64,000 nt of DNA from Polytrichum commune (taxonomy: Eukaryota; Streptophyta; Polytrichopsida; Polytrichales; Polytrichaceae): NCBI GenBank assembly GCA_950295325.1, contig OX485806.1, positions 53,253,169-53,317,168 of the forward strand, written 5' to 3'. Numbering within the stretch: the stretch's first letter is position 1; the number at the start of each line of letters is the position of its first letter. Shown piece after piece: positions 36,633 to 46,900 of this stretch. The position numbers and the translations under genes are program-made. The notes below the pieces were generated by a model. The model was not told the DNA's origin. It did no database searches and worked only from the letters and a program-made list of their open reading frames with translations.

Positions 36633-37073
36633 ATGGGGCATAGGGAGTGCGTCGACCTCATCTACGAATGCAGGTTTACACCGTCTGCACACAGTCCTAA
36701 ATGTATGTTCCTGTTGTCGGACTCAAACTCTGCATGCCTCAGTCTTATGTGTTCCTACTACGGAAAATCACAAGGACCCCGCATTTTCCTATCATTTGAA
36801 TTGTTGCTCCCATGCCATGTCATTAATGCGGCCAGGTGTGGTATGGAGAATATTCTCCTTAAACAGGGAATAAGGGGAAAATGTCTGAGCACCTTATGAG
36901 GGACGTTGGCCATCCCTACTCTTTTAAACCTCGAGGCAGGGCAGTTTGGGTAGCTCTCCATCTTTGCGTATTCATTCATGAAGAACACACACCCGTTTTT
37001 ACAGGCATTTATTGTGTTGTACTTGAGTCCCAATCGGCTGAGCATACCGGTAGCAACCCCCTCACTAGTCGGT
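36633..37073 (-). pseudogene. CACTA Tnp2-type transposase, N-terminal fragment
   Basis: From 37073 down, the frame reads the zinc-like block N-A-C-K-N-G-C ... Y-P-N-C followed by K-V-L-R-H-F-P-L-I-P, R-R-I-F and M-T-W-H. After a frameshift near 36760 it continues with N-I-H-L-G-L-C-A-D-G. This is the part that precedes the remnant at 16996-18520, so the two belong to one gene separated by the solo LTR and everything nested in it. Its own N-terminus is cut off at 37074 by the Gypsy LTR. I do not find the missing N-terminus to the right of 57873. Confidence 0.78.
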
Positions 37074-40000
37074 TGTCGAGGTCACCTTCAAACCCTCAGC
37101 AAACTTAGACGGTGTAACCCGCTGCTGACCGGTTTACATGGACACTACACTTATCTAAATTAACTTTTGAAGGTGTTTCCTCTTGGATAAATCTTTAAGG
37201 AGAAAGTAGCCTAAGCTTTCAAGCTTATGTTCCCCGAAATCCTAATGTCGAGGTTAAGTGTTGTGAATATAAGGAGTGTTTTCGCAATCAATGTAATGGT
37301 ATCAAAACATTCTTCAATTTCATTTCCAATTCTAAATCCTCAATCAAAGTTCACAATCACATTACTTTGAGTGTTTTCCTTAACAATCCATTGCAATGCC
37401 TTTAAGGTGAAAGTTGGCTACTTGATGGTCTTCAAAGTCTTTTATTCTTGAATGATGGTTTGAAGATCTTCTTAATGTCTTCATTCTTCTAAAGTTCCCT
37501 TTTGTCTGGTTTTCCTTTGTATTCTCTACTCATGAGAGTTTAGTTCTTCATTCTTGAATATCTCTAAATTCCTAGGAAGGATCTTCTCTAATCTTCCTAT
37601 TCTCTTGAGTGCTTCGGTCTTGCATTCCTTACGCAATCTTCTTTGTCTTCACGATGAGCTTCGGATTTTGTCAATCTCTTAGCCTCTTCACTTTTGATAT
37701 CTTGACATCTCCTTAGACCCAAAAGGTATCTTAGATCTTGGTTAAAAAAAAAATTCGTTTAAACCTTTAGTCCTCAAAGGGCTTCAAACTTGCGGTCTTG
37801 GCCTCGGGCTTGCGGTCCTCTGGTCCCGAGGGCCCTCAGTCTCCAAATCTTGAAGAAAGCTTTTAATGTCTTCAAGTCTTTTCTTGTAGTCCTTGATTTC
37901 GTAATCTCTTGAAAAGACCTTCAGATCCTAAAGTCTTCTCGGTCCTCCAGTCTCATGGGCCCTCAGTCTTGCGGCCCTTTTAGCTTTCCATGTTCTCCCG
38001 GTCTTCAAAAGTCTTCAATCAAATCTTCAAATACTTCACAGGTCTTGAGACTTCGCTCCTATGGTCTCGTGGTCTCTCAGTACCTCAGGCCCTCAATCTT
38101 CAAGGTACACCCAAAAGGGATCTTCAAATCTCCAAGTCTTCGGATTCGTTATGAATCAATCTTCAAGTCTCGTAACTCGTCGTCCGGTTCCGCGGTCCTC
38201 CAGTCGCGGTCTCCAGTCCGCGGGCCTTCAGTATCGCGGGCTCTCAGTCTAAATTCGGTCTTCAAACCCGAAGGCGTTCGTCTTCGAGTATCTTCAAATG
38301 TCGCTAAGTCTTCGGTCTTCGTCTTCACGCCTTGCGGCCTCGTGGTCCCTCAGCCGCGGGCCTTCAATCGTCTTCAAGTTCGAGGATAATATTTCAATCC
38401 TTTAAGTCTTCAAGCTCGAAAAGATCTTCGATTCCTCAAGTAAAATCGCGAAGCTCCGGTTGTCGTCAAATCGCTCCCGATAATGCTCCAAATAGGTCTT
38501 CGTTAAAACGCTCCCGATAATGCTCCTCTTGACGCTCACGTTGGATTGTTGAAATGAATAATGAGGTGTTATAGGGGCCCGTAGTGCCCCTTTATATAGG
38601 TTTTGAAATCTTATAATTGGTTGAATCGGCGGTTAGGTGTGGCCCCTAATGCCAAATGTCTAATTAGGCTAATTTTAGTCTGAATTAAGGCTGCAGTCTA
38701 AATTTAGGTCTGTCACATCTATTTATAGAAACCACACGTGCTAAATATAGATGTTCATGAGAAGTGGATTGGTTGCAATTCCTTCTAATACCTAGATGTG
38801 CCTAGGTGTGTTCGGTTACCATCCATGAGTCATCCATTCCCAATTTCATCCTTCATTGCTTAGATAGTTAAGGCGGTTAATGTCATCCAAGGGATTTTCA
38901 TCCCTTGGCTTGGATATCTCTAGTTCTTCATCCACACCCTCTAATGAGATCATTGTTAGTGACTACGTGTTCACTAAAACAATTAGGTGTTACTATCCCT
39001 AGTCACTAATGCACTCCCTTCCTACTCAAAAACGGTAACTAGGTACCCTAATTCCTTCTACCTATTAATCCGGCCGTTCCCTAAGTACTAGGATGCGTTC
39101 CCGCCGACCTTGCATCCGTTCCCAGTGCTCTAAGTGTGTTCCCGGGTCACCTCCGTTCTCGGGCGTTCCCGAACCACCTTGGCGAGTTCCCGGTGAGCTC
39201 CCTTGTTCCCGAGCCGTCTTTGGCCACGTGGCCCTTCGTAGGTCGTTCTCCGTAGATACCCAACTCCGTATAACCGGCGTCCAGAGTCCCGGCCACTACT
39301 CGTCCCGGCCTTACGACTCCCCCCAGATACCCGGTTATTACCCCTGGCCTCCCTTGCTGCTTGCTCTCGTAAGCTGCCACCTGGCGTCTCTCGGCCTTCG
39401 CTCCTTCCTCTTTGTCTTCCGCCTGGTCTGTCTTCCGCTTGGGCCCTCAGCTCTCCTGGGCTCTCTTCCCATTCACAGCGCGAAGCTCCGTTCACGATCC
39501 TCTGTGTGCGTGATGCCCCGCTCCGCTACTGCTCCTTCCTTGTTACCCGAATGCTCGGAGGTGCCTTCTGTGGTGTACATTTTACCCCTCCTTCCGGAAA
39601 GAAGCATGTCCTCATGCTTCGTTGCCTCGGTGAGGGTGGTAAGGTTTGGGATCTGAAACCTGCATTCGCGGAATGGTGCCATGGTCGACGGTGCCGAACT
39701 GCCCCTTTGTGATCGTGGTTTGTTGTTCTTCCAGCGTCCGAGTTGCATACTCCTTAAGCTGGGGTATAGTGATGTTGGTTGAGTGCTCTGGGTGATGCTC
39801 CAGCAGCCACTGGTGTCGTCTTACCGCCTCGAAGCAGATCGTGGTGTCTTCTCTCCGCAGGGACTCTCTTGCATGTTGGAATGTTTCCTGGTTGTCGCGT
39901 AAAAGCTTAGCGATTGCAATCTTCTGGCCGTGGGTGTAGGGACGTAATGTGGGGAGAGGCTGGTTGTTGTTATGTTCCTTTGCATATGTTGCCTCGTGTC

Positions 40001-40315
40001 GTGCTAGAGAGGCTATGCTGCGGAGAATGTATCTCCGAATGTAGAAGGGGGGAGATCCCGTTACCACTTCGATAATGCCCAATGGTAACTTGAAATCTCC
40101 CATTGCCCACATGAACGCCAAGGTGTCCTTTGCTCTGGCGTTAGCGTGATCCCACAGCTTTTTGAACTGCGCTTGCTTCAATGTAAGTCCTCTCTTGAGT
40201 ATGGGTAGATCGCTGACCAATAGATCGATTACCCTGTATGTTTGGTAGTACTGCATTATAGATCTAAGGGGTGCAGTGTGTTCTAACAGTTTGGTATAGA
40301 CTTCGGCCCTTGGGT
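37074..40315 (-). repeat. Gypsy 3' LTR (3242 bp or longer)
   Basis: Collinear with 54632-57873 at a constant offset of 17558 bases, without indels that I could see. The outer end is CTCGACA on the minus strand. In transcript orientation it carries the last 235 codons of the third ORF, a GC-rich block (39100-39600), a TATA box (38591-38599), then a leader full of short GAAGA/TTGAAG phrases. The inner end is placed where the two copies diverge (40315). If the 5' copy is truncated, the true LTR is longer. Confidence 0.85.
38591..38599 (-). promoter_or_regulatory. TATA box of the Gypsy LTR (3' copy)
   Basis: CTATATAAA on the minus strand, followed by a GC-rich start region. Its orientation agrees with gag and pol. 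The identical box in the 5' LTR (56149-56157) would drive the genomic transcript. Confidence 0.65.
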
Positions 40316-42392
40316 GAATGCAGGCGTGTGGCAGTGCGAATTGGTCTGTGGGGATGCTTTGATGGAGTTGTTGCTGCAGGTCCTCCTTTTCTTGTTTAAC
40401 TACCTGTAGTTCTTGCTGGAGATCGTTGAGCAATTGGTTAGCCGCTCCCTCCGCGAGCGCATGGCGTTCAGCTCTGTCCAAAGGCTGGTTGGAGTCCTGG
40501 CCGAATTCGGAATCCAGCCTAGGGTTGGAAAGGGCTGCTTTTAATGCCCGATTTTCGGTTCGTAACCCGGTGATTTCTGCTCTCTCTCGTTGCTGAATTC
40601 TTTGTGCCTCCTTTACCTTCCGATCTCGGGTGTCCAAATGGGTTTGAAGTTCCTGGATCTGTTTTTGAAAAAAAGTAATCTTTTTATCCCTGTCCTCCAA
40701 CTGGTGTGACTGGGTCTCTTCCAGCTTGCGATTGTTCGCCAGCATTTCGGAATTTCTGTGGGTAAGGGTCTGGATCTCCTTTCTTGAGCTCTCCATCTCT
40801 TCCTCTTTTTCTGCTAGCTGTTGTTGCAGTTCCGCGGCTTCTTCCCCTTTTGCTTGCAGTTGTTGCATGTACGTCTTCTCCAATTGCTGAAATTTCAATA
40901 AGTCTTCCTGGTCCCTTTGAGTAACTGTTTGAAGTTCAGTCTGCAACCTGGTCGTTTGGTCCTCCCTTTCTGCCAACTGTGTCTGGGTTTCGAAGGAGTT
41001 CTCAATGTAGAGGTCTATAAGCTCCTCCTTGTCGGCCAGCTTCTCTTCCAGTCTTCCGATCTGCAAAACGAGAGAGTTGATGGTCTCTGTCTGTGGGGCT
41101 TCGGACTGGTTCTTCCCTGTTTTTGACCCTTCGTGCAGAATTGCCTCTCTCTGCACTTTGTGGAACTGGCGGTCCACATTACGTATCAAATTTGGTGGGG
41201 CTTTGCTTGTAAGGGTAGTCAGCAGATTTTCCAACCGTCTGTGGGCTTGAGTGATCTGCTGCACAAGGTTGGGTACATCATTCGGAACCTGCCAGGGCTC
41301 CTCAGTCTCGTACACAGTTGATTGGGGCGTGTCGGTTGTTTGAGAGGGCGGGGCTGGGGCAGCTTGTCCTACCTGGGATTTTTCCATCGGAGGCTCCACT
41401 ACCCTGAAGGTGCTTTGAAGTTTTGGAGAAGGTACCGGTGCATCTATGCACCTCTTCTTGTGAGGCTTGGAGGCACTAGAAGGGTTGGTCATATGAAACC
41501 CTGCCTCTGCCTCATGGAGGAGATTCATTACCCCAGCTGCTTTTAGAATTAGTGTGAGGTGAGGCCCAATAGCGGTCCTTTCCACCTTAACCGGGTTTTC
41601 TGAATGTTTTTGGTGGAGTTTCAGAATTTCGTCACGAAGTTCTTGGTGAAATTCTTCCACCCAATCAATGGTGTTGCCATTTAGAGCTGCTAGAATTAAT
41701 TCCGCAAAAGGTATGGAGATGTGGTTGTGTCCTGTTATATTGAGACAAAATAAAGAATTGAGGATTCTGAGAGGCTTCTTGGCACCTGGGTAGGTGCAAT
41801 CCGTCACCCTCACCGTCTCTTGTCCATCTGATGTTGTCCTGGGCGATGGAAATAATTCTGTGAGCTCCCATTGCTTGGTTGAGGCGACCTTTCGGGTTGT
41901 GAACTCAAAAATATCTCGCAATTGAGTTTTCCAGTTGGTTGCTAGTAATGGAATTACCTTGCCTTGCACCGTGGTTGTCATGGTGGATACCTCGAGGTTC
42001 GCCACTGCCTCCCGAACCAAAGCCTCATGCAACACTGTCCATGTAACCCTGTTTACAAAACCATCAAGATTGATTTGTTTGAGGAACTTGGCCTCCTCCA
42101 AGGTGAATTGATGGTGCCTAAGAACTGTATCCACCACGAAAATGTATCTTGCTGGCTGCTCCTCTCCCTGCTTCCTCTTCATTTTATCAGCGAAACCTGA
42201 CTCCTCAATGGTTTTCACTGCTCTGCACAATATCTCTTGGTAAACATGAAATTTGCACGACCTCGGGTACCACTGGGACTTACTCTTGCTCCAACACACG
42301 GAGGTGAAAGCCTGCAGACATGTGTTTTGCAAATCTCTCCAAAACACTCCCTGCTCATTTAATTTCGGCTTGACCTCATATAAGCTCTCCAT
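39612..42392 (-). CDS. Third ORF of the Gypsy element, 926 aa coiled-coil protein, ends inside the 3' LTR
   Basis: An uninterrupted sense-strand frame downstream of integrase, where Athila-like elements carry an env-like ORF. Residues 1-310 form a mixed globular region (a landmark is G-P-H-L-T-L-I-L-K-A-A-G near 280). A Pro/Ser/Thr-rich linker follows. From about 439 to 620 there is a long coiled coil rich in E, Q, L and R. The last 235 residues, from the shared LTR boundary at about 692, form another globular part. No signal peptide, transmembrane segment or zinc finger is visible, so I do not call it an envelope protein. A structural or nucleic-acid packaging role is a guess. No family recognised with confidence. 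Confidence 0.6.
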   Translation of the reverse strand: MESLYEVKPKLNEQGVFWRDLQNTCLQAFTSVCWSKSKSQWYPRSCKFHVYQEILCRAVKTIEESGFADKMKRKQGEEQPARYIFVVDTVLRHHQFTLEEAKFLKQINLDGFVNRVTWTVLHEALVREAVANLEVSTMTTTVQGKVIPLLATNWKTQLRDIFEFTTRKVASTKQWELTELFPSPRTTSDGQETVRVTDCTYPGAKKPLRILNSLFCLNITGHNHISIPFAELILAALNGNTIDWVEEFHQELRDEILKLHQKHSENPVKVERTAIGPHLTLILKAAGVMNLLHEAEAGFHMTNPSSASKPHKKRCIDAPVPSPKLQSTFRVVEPPMEKSQVGQAAPAPPSQTTDTPQSTVYETEEPWQVPNDVPNLVQQITQAHRRLENLLTTLTSKAPPNLIRNVDRQFHKVQREAILHEGSKTGKNQSEAPQTETINSLVLQIGRLEEKLADKEELIDLYIENSFETQTQLAEREDQTTRLQTELQTVTQRDQEDLLKFQQLEKTYMQQLQAKGEEAAELQQQLAEKEEEMESSRKEIQTLTHRNSEMLANNRKLEETQSHQLEDRDKKITFFQKQIQELQTHLDTRDRKVKEAQRIQQRERAEITGLRTENRALKAALSNPRLDSEFGQDSNQPLDRAERHALAEGAANQLLNDLQQELQVVKQEKEDLQQQLHQSIPTDQFALPHACIHPRAEVYTKLLEHTAPLRSIMQYYQTYRVIDLLVSDLPILKRGLTLKQAQFKKLWDHANARAKDTLAFMWAMGDFKLPLGIIEVVTGSPPFYIRRYILRSIASLARHEATYAKEHNNNQPLPTLRPYTHGQKIAIAKLLRDNQETFQHARESLRREDTTICFEAVRRHQWLLEHHPEHSTNITIPQLKEYATRTLEEQQTTITKGQFGTVDHGTIPRMQVSDPKPYHPHRGNEA

Positions 42393-43922
42393 TCTAACCT
42401 CCTTGTTAGCTCTTGCCGAACAATCTGGTAGTTTCCCTAACTTCCTCTACTCTGGTGTGTGTGGGCAACTGCTGCACACAGTGATATTGAGGGGTGGTTT
42501 CTCTGCCGCAACTCACTTGGGCCTTCAGCTGAACTTGGCGGTTGGAGTTCTTGATTAGGGTTTAACAAGCTTCAGCTGGCTTGCCTTCTCTGCATGTGGG
42601 TGGTAGGCCCCACTCTTTGCTGGACTCCTGACTTGGCCAGGTAATACCCTCAACCCAATTTCTATTGTGTAAGTTTAACTTCAATTCACTTACTGACTTT
42701 GTGCAAGTGGTTCTTTGCAGGTACTGTAAGTCCCCTCCTTTACGTGGGATTCCCCACTTCGGTGGGTTGAATCCCCATTTCTTTGGGGCTCACCTTGTGT
42801 GGGCCCCTCCAATGAAATCAAAACTGGATTTTAATCTTCTCCATTATGTTTCCAATTTCTGATGTTTGTGATTGTGTGTATTGTAATTGTGGTCCATTTA
42901 CTAAACATTCATTTATCCCTAGCGCAACTCGCTTCTTCAATAATTTCGGCTTTCATAATAATTCACCCATATTTCATGTGCTCCAGGCTTTATACTTATC
43001 CCTAACACAAAACTAGTTCCTATATCCCTTCAAAATGTGACTCCAATATTCTAACCAATCTTCACCAAAATAAATAAATAAATCACGATCCTTATTGGAC
43101 CAACTTTCATCCATTTACCAAGTTCTCCTCACCCTAATGGTTGAATCTCTTTCAATCATCTAAGTGTTCTGCAATCTATTTGGGGTTTGAAAGTCCTCAT
43201 AGAAGGCTCGCTCACACATCATTCCCTTAAGGCCTTGTAACGTGTACTTCAATTCTTCATCCAATCGCTTTAAAATTCCGTTCGGCTCCAAATCAATCCT
43301 CCTTTAAACAGAGTGTCGTCCATCCATTGATATCTTCTCACTTTCCCAGATTAAGTCCTTTTTCCATAGAAGATAACAATATGAATTCAAACTCGCTTCC
43401 TTTATCCCCTGGTCCTCAAAATTCTATCCGAGCTTCGACCAGATTCTCCTTTTCGCATCCGATCCCATGTCTCATCTAGTCTTCTAGGGGTTAACCCTTC
43501 TTAAAATCGAATAAAAGAGAACATGTCCAAGCCTTGTAGTCATCTAAAGTGGTGTTCCCATTTAGAATACTCAAAAATCCTTATCTCTCTCAAGTTTCTT
43601 CCGTGATTTGTGATTTGTTTCTTCCGTGATGTTAACTTCCTAGAATACGTGCTTTTCCCAATAATGTAACTCATCCATATCATTGTGTCAGTAACTTGTT
43701 GGGAATCTCTTCCCTCCTTAAAGCAACTCCCATTCATCTTTTGGTGATCCTTGGTGGAAAGCGATTATTTTGGCTATGTTTTCCTATGCTTAGGTACTAA
43801 TGACCTTTCTCTTTAATCCTCTCATCCTTAAATTGCGATGAAAGGGCTCTTACTGGCTTACTATTCCAGTGGTCAGTCCTAGGTGAGCCTTTACCTAGAC
43901 TTTATTTATTTTTTTAGAATTT
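42393..43922 (-). other. Spacer between integrase and the third ORF
   Basis: About 1.5 kb without sizeable frames. It presumably contains the promoter or splice signals needed to express the third ORF. A run of seven G on the minus strand (43940-43946), just inside the end of pol, resembles the polypurine tracts of Tat-type elements. If it is one, the true 3' LTR would begin close to the end of pol and include the whole third ORF. Confidence 0.4.
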
Positions 43923-46900
43923 TCATTTGTGAGTTGGTTCCCCCCCAGCTGGCTCCAAGTCAGGTAAGGCAGGGTAGGCATGGGTTGTATTCCTCATAGG
44001 TGTTGTGGTTCCCAAACTTTCTCCTAAACTTGATAGTAGTTCCCATTGGGATATGGTATGTAGGTTGGTTTCTTTTTCGTCCCTTTGGTCGTGCCTTAGG
44101 GGGTTTAAGGTATCTTTTGGTTGACCACTCTCTTGTTTTGAGGGATGTATGTGGTATACTTCTAGCATTACTCTATGCATTTCCAAATCTTCAGCATCTA
44201 AGATTTCTTGACTTTGGTAAGAAGTGGAACCAATATGTGAAATGATTTCCGTATTTGATTGAGAAGATGGGGTGATGGGAATTGGTGTAGTACTAGTCCC
44301 TTTGTATAAAGGATTTTGTTTTGCTCGTATCTCCGTTTCCAAAAAGTGGCGTGCTAAAATTTGTAAGGCATAAGCCTGAGTTGATTTGGGCTCTTGGTAT
44401 GGTTTTAGCTTGTTCATGTTGACTCGTCCCAAACGGTCCCCTTGTAGGGTGGTAACATCCACTGAACCATTATCATAGACTTGTTGAATTAAATAAGGTC
44501 CTGCCCATCGTATTTTGAACTTGCCCGGCCCGGGTATCTTATGGCGCAAGTGCCACAAGATTCGTTGACCGGGATAAAAACGTGTTTTGGGTGGAGTATT
44601 TTGCTCCCCATCTTCGTTGCTTCGAGAGTTTTGACTTTTCTCCATAGCTTGAGTAAGGTCCTCTTTTAGAGTGTCGTGTTTCTTAGCCTCCTTTTGGAGT
44701 GGCTTGGTTATCCCAAGGTCACAATGTTGACATTGTCTCTTTGCCCGGGGTTTGTCATGTCTTTCCTTTCGTAAGAGTTGCATATGTTTCATGTTTTCTT
44801 CAGCTTCATGTCTGGTCAAATCCATAGTTCTGAGTTGCTCCATTCTCTTTTCTAAAATGGGATGAAACTCTTGACTCCGCTTTTGATAAATATCGGGATG
44901 AAGATAAGCCATAGGTAACAAGGCTTCTGTCCCGAATACTAATGAAAATGGAGTGTGCTTGGTGGTAACCTTATAGGCTGTCCTATAGGCCCAAAGTGCT
45001 GCATGTAACTTGGTGTCCCAATCCGTTCGATTGGCGTTAACCATTTTAGTCAAAGCAATCTTAATTACCTTGTTGGTGCTCTCCGCTTGCCCATTGGCCT
45101 GTGGGTAGTAAGTGGTTGACTTCCGGTGTAAAATCATAAATTCTTGAGTGAGCACCTTGATGGTGTCATTAATAAAATGACTTCCTTGGTCGCTCACAAA
45201 CTCTAATGGACATCCAAATTTCGTAATTATTTCTTCAAAAAGGAATTTGGCTGTGGATTTAGCCGTGTTATCCTTTAAGGCTCTGGCTTCCACCCATTTG
45301 GTGGTGTAGTCCGTAGCCGTGATAATGTACCGATTCTTGGTACCTTTAGCTGGCGGGTTGACCGGGCCAATGAAATCCAAACCCCATTTCTGAAATACCT
45401 CAATGGGCATTGTGGGATGTAAGGGTTGGAGATTGGTTGAGATTTTTGGGCCAACCCTCTGACAGATGTCACATTGGGTGCAGTAAAGATGAACATCTCT
45501 CTTCATGGTGGGCCACCAGTACAAAGCCGTTAAGACCTTGTGTAAGGTGATATTGGCTGAGAAGTGTCCTCCAGCTATCCCCTCATGAGCTTCCGCAATG
45601 ATGGCTGTAGTTATCGGTCCAGCTACGCATATCCTTCGTATACCATCGGGCCCTTCTTTTATCAGAGTCCCGTTGTGGTTTAGCATGTATGGACGACTTC
45701 GTATGGCGATTTGTTGTCGTTGCGTGGTTGAGGCTTCCGTGGTCAGCCTCCCGTGGGTTAAATAATCGATGAAAGGTGTTCTCCAGTCCGGTTCTTCTTT
45801 GTCCTTGATCGTGACAGTTTTGCAGTCAACAACATGCTCCGGGGTTTCATTGGGCCAACAAACTCTACACTTCTTGCATAGATGGTCAATGTCTGGAGGA
45901 ATTGTGGGCCACCAATAAGGCCCTTGGGTGACTTGTAAAATCATTTCATCCATTGAAAGATGAGGGTACCGTTGATTGTGAATGGTTGTCAACCATTCGA
46001 TTCCTCTTTCTTGAGAGATGCACAGTCTCGTTTGCCCATTTGCAAAACTTCGCTTTAACTTTCCTTTCTTTAGAAAGTAATGAGGTAATTCCGTCCGTAA
46101 GGTACCCAACTCTTCATGAAAGGCGAAGTCGCTTAGTTCCATTGGGTTTTTGAGGTATTGAATGATTGGTTCTCTCCAATCATGTGTCTTCTGATTCTGG
46201 AGGAAGATAGTCCCGTAGTTCTCGATTTTAAGGCCTGACGTTGCAGTGATCTGACATGGTTTACATTCGTCAATTAAGTGGTTTATATCTGAAGAAATGG
46301 TGGGCCACCAATACGGGCCTTTGTGTACTTGTGCGAGTACTTCTTTTCTCGTTAGATGCGGTATTTGATATTCATGTATCCTCTTCACCCAATCCTTGGC
46401 GTCTTCTTTGGCCACGCACATCTTAACTTCCCCATTTGGTAATCGATATTTCAACCCATCTTCGGCTATGAAATACGTCTCGGTGTTAAGGCTGAGTAAT
46501 CCCAACTCTTCATGTGTACCAACATGGTTTAACTCCTCAAAGCTCTTTAGTCGTTGTGTGATTGGTTGTCTCCAATCTGGCTTAGGTGTTGGTTTTGGTG
46601 AAGATGAGTTTTGATTTTCCCTGGGGCATTCCTTCGGTGTCTCCGTTCCTCTGCAAGTTTTGCAGTATCTTAAATGGTTGCACACGTCATTTCCCCATGT
46701 CGGCCACCAGTACGCTCCTGTGGCCACGGCCTTCCATGTTTCTATGGCAGCCAAGTGGGGTTCGCTTTCCCCATGTACCTTGGCTAGGTACCTGGGAACT
46801 TGAGTCTCGGGGATACAAACTTGGTTACCTTTTCCTCCTTTGCGTATCCGTTGTAACGTGCCGTTGCTGAACACAAAGTACTTCTGGCTTTGTGTTACCG

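Noticed and set aside
37800..38440. Repeated short phrases considered as a CRISPR-like or satellite array
   Set aside because: Phrases are degenerate and irregularly spaced, inside an LTR of a plant genome. They do not form direct repeats with uniform spacers.
39093..39656. Plus-strand frame of 187 codons in the Gypsy LTR, repeated at 56651-57214
   Set aside because: It lies antisense to the element in a GC-rich block and overlaps sense frames. It is duplicated only because it is in the LTR, and no family is recognised.
39612..42392. Third Gypsy ORF as an envelope protein
   Set aside because: There is no signal peptide, transmembrane helix, furin-like site or glycosylation-rich surface region. 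The protein is largely coiled coil.
43940..43946. Seven-G run called outright as the polypurine tract of the Gypsy element
   Set aside because: It falls within the last codons of pol, and the LTR start next to it cannot be verified because the 5' copy ends at 57873. It is kept as a possibility only.
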